Assembly (NCBI RefSeq): GCF_019799965.1
Contig: NZ_JABGCJ010000007.1
Span: 186,001 to 250,000 of the forward strand
DNA from: Modestobacter italicus
Lineage (GTDB): Bacteria; Actinomycetota; Actinomycetes; Mycobacteriales; Geodermatophilaceae
Direction: 5' to 3'
Length of the DNA stretch: 64,000 nucleotides
Shown: piece by piece, positions 59,305-64,000 of the stretch
Position numbering within the stretch: position 1 is the stretch's first letter
How the letters are laid out: the number at the start of each line of letters is the position of its first letter
Notes under the pieces: model-generated
The model's database searches: none
What the model saw: only the letters and a program-made list of their open reading frames with translations
Told to the model about the DNA's origin: nothing
Program-made: the position numbers and the translations under genes

Positions 59305-59907
59305 ATGACGAGGGTGCGCCCCCGCCGTCCCAGCCGTCGCGCGGCGCGACGGGGCGTCGTCGTGTCCGCAGCAGGTGCCCTGGCGCTGGCGACGGCGCTG
59401 GTGTGGCAGTCGGCCTACGCGGGGTTCACCGACACCACCGCGGCCGTTCCGCTGCCCACCGTGACCACCGGGACGGTCGCCCTGTCCGATGACGCGGGGG
59501 GCACCCTGTTCACGGTTTCGGGCCTGAAGCGAGGAGACTCCGGGACCCGGTGCATCTCCGTGACCTCCACCGGCACCGTGCCGGCAGGCATCCGGATGTA
59601 CGCAACCGGGCGCTCGGACACCAACGGCCTGGCCAGCGCACTCCGGCTGACCGTCCGGATCGGCACCGGCGGGGGCTACGCCGACTGTGCAGGCTTCCGG
59701 TCGAACGCCTCGGTGTACGACGGCACCCTGGCGGCCTTCCCCACCGACAGATGGGCAGACGGCCTGGGCACCTGGACGACGTCGGGCGATCCGGCCGGTG
59801 AGCAGCGGACCTACGAGATCACCTACAGCCTCCCGGTCAACACCCAGGGCACGGTGCAGAGCGGGTCGGCGACGGTCACCTTCGTCTGGGAGGCCCAGTC
59901 CCGATGA
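59305..59907 (+). CDS. secreted TasA/camelysin-like protein
   Basis: A 200-aa secreted protein with a basic N-terminus and signal peptide (about 17-39), likely cleaved near AYA/GFTD. The mature start GFTDTTAAVPLPTVTTGTVALS resembles SipW-dependent substrates such as TasA and camelysin (ATFTD...; ...tG). The rest is beta-rich with two Cys. The stop overlaps the start of the signal peptidase fusion (ATGA), so the two are translated together. Function as a surface fibre or matrix protein is inference. TAGCGT (59239-59244) is a possible promoter -10. Confidence 0.65.
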   Translation: MTRVRPRRPSRRAARRGVVVSAAGALALATALVWQSAYAGFTDTTAAVPLPTVTTGTVALSDDAGGTLFTVSGLKRGDSGTRCISVTSTGTVPAGIRMYATGRSDTNGLASALRLTVRIGTGGGYADCAGFRSNASVYDGTLAAFPTDRWADGLGTWTTSGDPAGEQRTYEITYSLPVNTQGTVQSGSATVTFVWEAQSR

Positions 59908-61364
59908 GCCCTCTCCCGATCGACGTCTCCCCGGACCCGATGCCCGGGACCACCTCCTGGCGACAGACCCGGACGGCGCTCGTCGCGACGGTGCTGGCAC
60001 GCACCGTGCTGGGCGCCCTGGTGCTGCTGGTCCTGGTCACGGTGCTGCCGGCCGTCGCCGGCTGGCAGTCCACCGTGGTGCTCTCCGGCTCGATGGTGCC
60101 GGGCGTGCAGCCCGGTGACGTCGCGGTGGTGCGGCCGGTGGACACCGACAGGCTGCAGCCTGGGCAGGTGCTCCTGGTCGACGACCCGGACCTGCCCGGC
60201 GCCCTGCGGCTGCACCGGCTGGTGGCGATCGAGGACGGCGGCCTGCGCCTGCAGGGCGATGCCAACCCTCAGCCGGACGGTTCCCTGGTGAGCCCGTCGG
60301 CCGTGCACGGGGTGGGGACCCTCCGCCTCCCCGGCCTCGGGCTGCCGGTCCTCTGGGCCGCTGAGGGGCGCTGGCTGCCGGTGGCCGGGACGGCGTTCGG
60401 CCTGGCCGGCCTGATCGGGCTCGCGGTGCTGCACCGGAGCTCGTCGGCCGCTCCGGCCGGCGGCCCCGCCGACCCGACCCAGCGGACCGGCGCGGACACC
60501 CCACCGCGGCGGCGTCCGATGAGCCGGCGAGTGCGTCGGGCAGCTCGCGGCGGCCTGGCCTTGGGCGCCGTCGGTCTGCTGGTGACCGGGCTGCCCGGGA
60601 CCTCGGGCGCGGTGTTCACGGCCAGCACCGCCAACCACGTCAACACCTTCAGTGTCGAGCGGCCCCCCACCTGTACGTCGGTCGCCTCCGCTGCACCCGG
60701 GTACTTCGGCTTCCAGGAGGCCGGCGGGACCGTCGCCCGCAACAGCGGGACTGCCGGCAGCTACGTCAACGGCACCTACAGCGGCGGGCCGACGCCGGTC
60801 ACCTCCGGGCCGCCGAAGTGCGCCCCCGACGGCACCCGGGCGATGCGCTTCGACGGCGTCGACGACCAGATGTACACGTCCTACGCGATGGCCGACCCGC
60901 AGACGTTCACGGTGCAGCTGTGGTTCGCCACCACTGCCTGGAACGGGGGGAAGCTGATCGGCTTCGGCACCGGTGCCAACGGCAGTGCGTCCGGTCAGCA
61001 CGACCGGCACGTGTACATGACCAACTCCGGCAAGCTCACCTTCGGTGTCTACAGCGGCGCGGTCGAGACGGTGACCACCGAGCGGTCGTACAACGACGGG
61101 GCCTGGCACCTGATGACGGCGACCTTCTCACCCACCACCGGCCTCCGGCTCTACGTGGACGGCGTGCTGCAGAAGGAGCGCAGGTCGACGACGAGCGCGG
61201 AGCCGTACACCGGGTACTGGCGGGTCGGCTACGACACGATCAGCGCCTCCTGGCCGGCCGAGCCGCGCAGTGACCACTTCGCCGGCTCGATCGCGCACGT
61301 CAGCCTCTACCTGTCCGTCCTCACGCCCGACGAGGTCGCCCGGCAGTACGCCGTCGGCGGCTGA
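59904..61364 (+). CDS. signal peptidase I (SipW type) fused to its likely LamG-domain substrate
   Basis: A 486-aa protein. Residues 20-55 hold a transmembrane helix; the S26 peptidase follows with catalytic Ser63 in VVLSGSMVPG and His104 (LRLHRLVAIE), the Ser-His ER/SipW type rather than Ser-Lys. A second TM (about 158-177) closes the peptidase. A basic stretch (RRRPMSRRVRRAARGG) and a second signal-like helix (216-236) then lead into GAVFTASTANHVNTFSV, which resembles the mature start of SipW substrates, and a LamG/concanavalin-like domain (about 255-480). Met206 (60519) could also be an internal start. The TasA-like gene overlaps upstream. Confidence 0.82.
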   Translation: MSPLPIDVSPDPMPGTTSWRQTRTALVATVLARTVLGALVLLVLVTVLPAVAGWQSTVVLSGSMVPGVQPGDVAVVRPVDTDRLQPGQVLLVDDPDLPGALRLHRLVAIEDGGLRLQGDANPQPDGSLVSPSAVHGVGTLRLPGLGLPVLWAAEGRWLPVAGTAFGLAGLIGLAVLHRSSSAAPAGGPADPTQRTGADTPPRRRPMSRRVRRAARGGLALGAVGLLVTGLPGTSGAVFTASTANHVNTFSVERPPTCTSVASAAPGYFGFQEAGGTVARNSGTAGSYVNGTYSGGPTPVTSGPPKCAPDGTRAMRFDGVDDQMYTSYAMADPQTFTVQLWFATTAWNGGKLIGFGTGANGSASGQHDRHVYMTNSGKLTFGVYSGAVETVTTERSYNDGAWHLMTATFSPTTGLRLYVDGVLQKERRSTTSAEPYTGYWRVGYDTISASWPAEPRSDHFAGSIAHVSLYLSVLTPDEVARQYAVGG

Positions 61365-61376
61365 GCTCCGGGCCCG

Positions 61377-63146
61377 TCAGTCGCTGCCGGTGAGCGACTG
61401 AGCCGGCAGCCAGTCGGCGTCGAGCAGCTCGGCGATCTGCTGCAGGCCGGCGGTGTCGCCCCCGGCGGTCGAGCCGGTGACCGCCAACCGCTCCACCATC
61501 ACCCGGGCGACGTCCTCCTCCACCGTGTCCTGGGCGAACGCCACCCGCCACGGCGAGACCTGGTGGTCGCGGTGCGTGCGGCCGGTGACCTGCCGGGCGG
61601 CGATGCCGGAGAACCTCGGCTGGTGGAACAGCCCCACCCGCGGCGTCGTCGACGCAGTGCGCCCACCGGGCAGCACCTCACCGGCGTGCAGGCTGATCGA
61701 GGCGGTCACGGTGAACACGCACACCGGCGCCTCGCCGGTCTGGAAGCGCAGCCGCTCGGCCTCCACGTCGAAGCGGTCCCGGCCGTAGATCGAGGCGACC
61801 GCCACCCCGCCGTCCAGCAGGGCCTCGCGGATCGGGTCGGCGGCGGTCTCGACGAACTCGACGGAGACCGCCACCTGCCGGTCGGCCTCCACCTGGGCCC
61901 TGACCCAGTCGACCGTGGCCTGCGCGCGGATCAGGCCGGCCTTCTGCCGGAACCGCAACAGCGCGGCCCGGCCGCGGGCGGTCTCCCGCTTGCGGCGGGC
62001 CAGCTGCATCTCCGCCCGGAACTCCGACCACTCGGCCTCGTACTGCGCCCGCTCGGCCGGGGTCAGCTCTACGGGCGTGCCGGTGACCGACACCGGCCCC
62101 CAGGGCGCGGGGCGGTGCAGCGTGGCCGGCGGGTCGGTGTCGGCCAGCCAGCTGCGCAGCCGGGCCAGGTCGGCCCGTCGCTCCTCGGCGTCCTCGGTCC
62201 AGCTCCAGCCGTACCGGGCACGTTCCACGTGGAACCCGTGCGCGGCCAGCCGGCTGGGCAGGTCGGCCCAGTCCTTCAGCGGCTCGCCGTGCACGGCGGC
62301 GAAGTGCGGGGCGAGGTAGGGCAGCTCCAGCGGGGTGTGTGCCGGGGTCGCGGTGGCCAGCAGCACGTAGGGCGCGTCCTTGACCCGGCCGGCGCCGGAG
62401 ACCGCCTTCCAGTGCTTCCAGCGCTGGGTCGTGGTGTGCCGCACCATGTGCGCCTCGTCGGCGATCACCACGTCGAACCGCGCGCCGGTCGCCTTGGTCA
62501 GCCCGGCCACCTTGCCCAGCCGGTCCCAGGTCGTGACGCACCAGCGCAGGCCACTGTCGTCGAACGCCGCGATCGAGCGGGCCCAGTGCGGCACGGTGAT
62601 GGCGGCCGGCCGGTCGGCGACGACCAGCACGGTGCGCACCGGGCGCTGCTGGTCCGCCCGGCGCGCGGCGATCTGGCCGACCGCCAGGACGGCGGTGCCG
62701 GTCTTGCCCACCCCCGGGTCGTCGCCGAGCAGGAACATCCGCCCGCCCGCGGCTTCGTGCGCGGCGATGACCGCCGACCCGGTCAGCTGCTCGGCCCGCG
62801 GCGTCATCGGCCGGACGGCGGGGAGGGGGCGCGGCTCGGCGTTCAGCTCGTCCTCGACGAAGCGCTCGAAGCCGTACGGCGGCGGGTCGTACGGAACCAG
62901 GGCGGCGGGCAGCTCCCGGCCGACGTACACGTGCGCCGACAGCCCGGCGTGCCAGCTGGCCCCCGGCGCCGGGGCGCGGAACGGCACGGCGAGCACCCAG
63001 ACCCGCTCCCCCGGTCCGGCCTGCGGCAGCTCGGCGGCCGCCTTCGGGGCCCTGCGGGGTGCGGCCTTCCGCGGGGCGGCCTTCCGAGTCGTCGTGGTCG
63101 TGCTCCTGCGGGTCGAACTGGTGGAGCGCCGGCGGCGTCCGGGCAC
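61377..63146 (-). CDS. SNF2-like superfamily 2 helicase
   Basis: A 589-aa SF2 ATPase. Basic, Lys/Arg/Ala/Pro-rich N-terminus (1-40). Motif I GDDPGVGKTGT, motif II IADEAHMVRHT, motif III LLATATPAHT and motif VI QVTGRTHRDHQ are present, so both RecA lobes are there. A central region (about 280-395) with Arg/Glu coiled character is inserted between the lobes. No obvious partner gene (nuclease or methyltransferase) lies next to it. Such proteins occur in phage and defence loci but also alone. The GTG follows AGGAGG by 6 nt. A parS site lies inside the gene. Confidence 0.85.
   Translation of the reverse strand: MPGRRRRSTSSTRRSTTTTTRKAAPRKAAPRRAPKAAAELPQAGPGERVWVLAVPFRAPAPGASWHAGLSAHVYVGRELPAALVPYDPPPYGFERFVEDELNAEPRPLPAVRPMTPRAEQLTGSAVIAAHEAAGGRMFLLGDDPGVGKTGTAVLAVGQIAARRADQQRPVRTVLVVADRPAAITVPHWARSIAAFDDSGLRWCVTTWDRLGKVAGLTKATGARFDVVIADEAHMVRHTTTQRWKHWKAVSGAGRVKDAPYVLLATATPAHTPLELPYLAPHFAAVHGEPLKDWADLPSRLAAHGFHVERARYGWSWTEDAEERRADLARLRSWLADTDPPATLHRPAPWGPVSVTGTPVELTPAERAQYEAEWSEFRAEMQLARRKRETARGRAALLRFRQKAGLIRAQATVDWVRAQVEADRQVAVSVEFVETAADPIREALLDGGVAVASIYGRDRFDVEAERLRFQTGEAPVCVFTVTASISLHAGEVLPGGRTASTTPRVGLFHQPRFSGIAARQVTGRTHRDHQVSPWRVAFAQDTVEEDVARVMVERLAVTGSTAGGDTAGLQQIAELLDADWLPAQSLTGSD
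62222..62235. promoter_or_regulatory. parS: parS site inside the helicase gene
   Basis: GTTCCACGTGGAAC, a perfect palindrome within the coding sequence (minus-strand codons for GFHVERA). Confidence 0.88.
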
Positions 63147-63241
63147 GAGGGACCTCCTGGGGCGGCCGTCGGGGTGCCCCGACGCTAACCGCGGGGACCG
63201 ACGGTCGAGGGGAGCGACATCGGGTCTGGTGGGATGAGGGC

Positions 63242-64000
63242 ATGACCGACGCGATCCGGCTGGCGGCCCGCACGCTCGGCACCACCGGGCCCCGGGTGGT
63301 GTTCGTGCACGGCCTGTTCGGTCAGGGCCGGAACTGGACGACGATCGCGAAGGCGCTCGCCGAGGACGGGCACCGGGTGACCCTGCTCGACCTGCCCAAC
63401 CACGGGCACTCGCCGTGGACCGACCGGGTCGACTACGGCGACATGGCCGAGTTCGTCGCCGCCGAGCTGGCCCTGCTCGGCGACCCGGTGACCCTGGTCG
63501 GGCACTCGATGGGCGGCAAGGTGGCGATGCAGCTCGCGCTGCGCCGGCCCGAGCTGCTGCGTGCCCTCGTCGTCGTCGACATCGCCCCGACCGACTACCC
63601 CGAGACCGGCGGCCGCACCGACGACCCCGACGAGGAGGCCTCCCCCTTCGCCGCGTTCATCGCCGCCATGCAGGCGATGGACCTCGACGCGCTGGAGACC
63701 CGCGAGGACGCCGACCAGGCGCTGCGCCAGGCCGTGCCCAGCACGATGGTGCGGTCGTTCCTGCTGCAGAGCCTGGTCCGGGACGGCGTCGGGGCCGGTC
63801 AGGGCTGGCGGTGGCGGCTGAACCTGGAGACGCTGGCCCGCGACCTCGGCGAACTGCGCCGCTTCCCCGACCCGCCGGCCGGGGCCACCTTCGACGGCCC
63901 GGTGCTGTGGATCGCCGGGGCGAACTCGACCTACGTGCTGGAGGAGGACCGGCCACGGATGGACGAGCTGTTCCCCACCACCCGGCTGGTGCGGGTGAAG
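63242..64000 (+). CDS. alpha/beta hydrolase (3' end cut by window edge)
   Basis: The first 253 codons of an alpha/beta hydrolase. Oxyanion region FVHGLFGQGRNWTTIAKAL, nucleophile elbow LVGHSMGGKVAMQLAL (Ser in GHSMGG) and the late strand VLWIAGANS are visible. It resembles YbfF/esterase-like enzymes. The catalytic acid and His are not all visible; the end lies outside the window. The ATG follows GGGATGAGGGC, so a leaderless start is possible. Confidence 0.88.
   Translation, partial: MTDAIRLAARTLGTTGPRVVFVHGLFGQGRNWTTIAKALAEDGHRVTLLDLPNHGHSPWTDRVDYGDMAEFVAAELALLGDPVTLVGHSMGGKVAMQLALRRPELLRALVVVDIAPTDYPETGGRTDDPDEEASPFAAFIAAMQAMDLDALETREDADQALRQAVPSTMVRSFLLQSLVRDGVGAGQGWRWRLNLETLARDLGELRRFPDPPAGATFDGPVLWIAGANSTYVLEEDRPRMDELFPTTRLVRVK

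Noticed and set aside
60519-61364. Separate LamG gene starting at the internal ATG at 60519
   Set aside because: No ribosome site precedes it and the frame is continuous with the peptidase, so one fused protein is the simpler reading; kept as an alternative in the feature.

Overview
This 64 kb window is the replication-origin region of a very GC-rich actinobacterial chromosome. The oriC segment, rpmH-rnpA-yidD-yidC-jag-rsmG-parA-parB on one side and dnaN-gnd-recF-dciA-gyrB-gyrA on the other are in classical actinobacterial order. Frequent GTG starts, ATGA/GTGA stop-start overlaps, extreme GC3, FAD-type trxB-trxA beside a CwlM-like protein, ino1-padR, and ponA/rpsF-ssb-rpsR-rplI-dnaB all fit a Frankineae/Geodermatophilaceae-like organism (Blastococcus, Geodermatophilus, Modestobacter). 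The genus is inferred from style and gene order, not proven.

Layout. 1-15.1 kb (minus strand): gyrA, gyrB, an ABC exporter and an unknown protein, dciA, recF, gnd, dnaN, the oriC gap (about 12.45-13.28 kb) and dnaA. The exporter and unknown gene interrupt the usual dciA-gyrB junction. 15.1-21.6 kb (plus): a dnaA/rpmH divergent control region with many DnaA boxes, then ribosomal protein L34, RNase P protein, membrane insertase, RsmG and the ParA/ParB segregation genes, with two parS sites just upstream of parA. 21.6-33.7 kb (minus): Ddl-like ATP-grasp ligase, aminotransferase, CwlM-like amidase homologue, trxA, trxB, pseudokinase, MurJ, DUF6049 protein and Nudix hydrolase. 33.8-40.3 kb: CCA-adding enzyme, MFS protein, YqgE, LppX-like lipoprotein, ino1 and padR with a perfect operator.

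40.3-49.4 kb: a frame-shifted DUF5318 relic, PBP1 (ponA), a GT87-like membrane protein, an endonuclease IV-like protein, and rpsF-ssb-rpsR-rplI followed by dnaB, whose upstream region carries a perfect DnaA box. 49.4-64 kb is more accessory: a frame-shifted repeat protein gene, an HNH/Excalibur lipoprotein, cupin, methyltransferase, DinB with an extra Tudor-like tail, a Sel1-like protein, a TPP-riboswitch-controlled thiM-thiE-thiD operon, NfeD-flotillin, an ElaA-like acetyltransferase, a TasA-like secreted protein beside an unusual signal peptidase/LamG fusion, an orphan SNF2-like helicase and a truncated alpha/beta hydrolase.

Non-coding highlights: five exact or near-exact parS sites plus one degenerate site spread over about 57 kb, several of them inside genes; many promoters with a TANNNT hexamer 6-8 nt before the start codon, implying leaderless mRNAs; strong intrinsic hairpins; and a perfect 46-bp palindrome between gnd and recF. 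No tRNA, rRNA, CRISPR, insertion sequence or intein was recognised.
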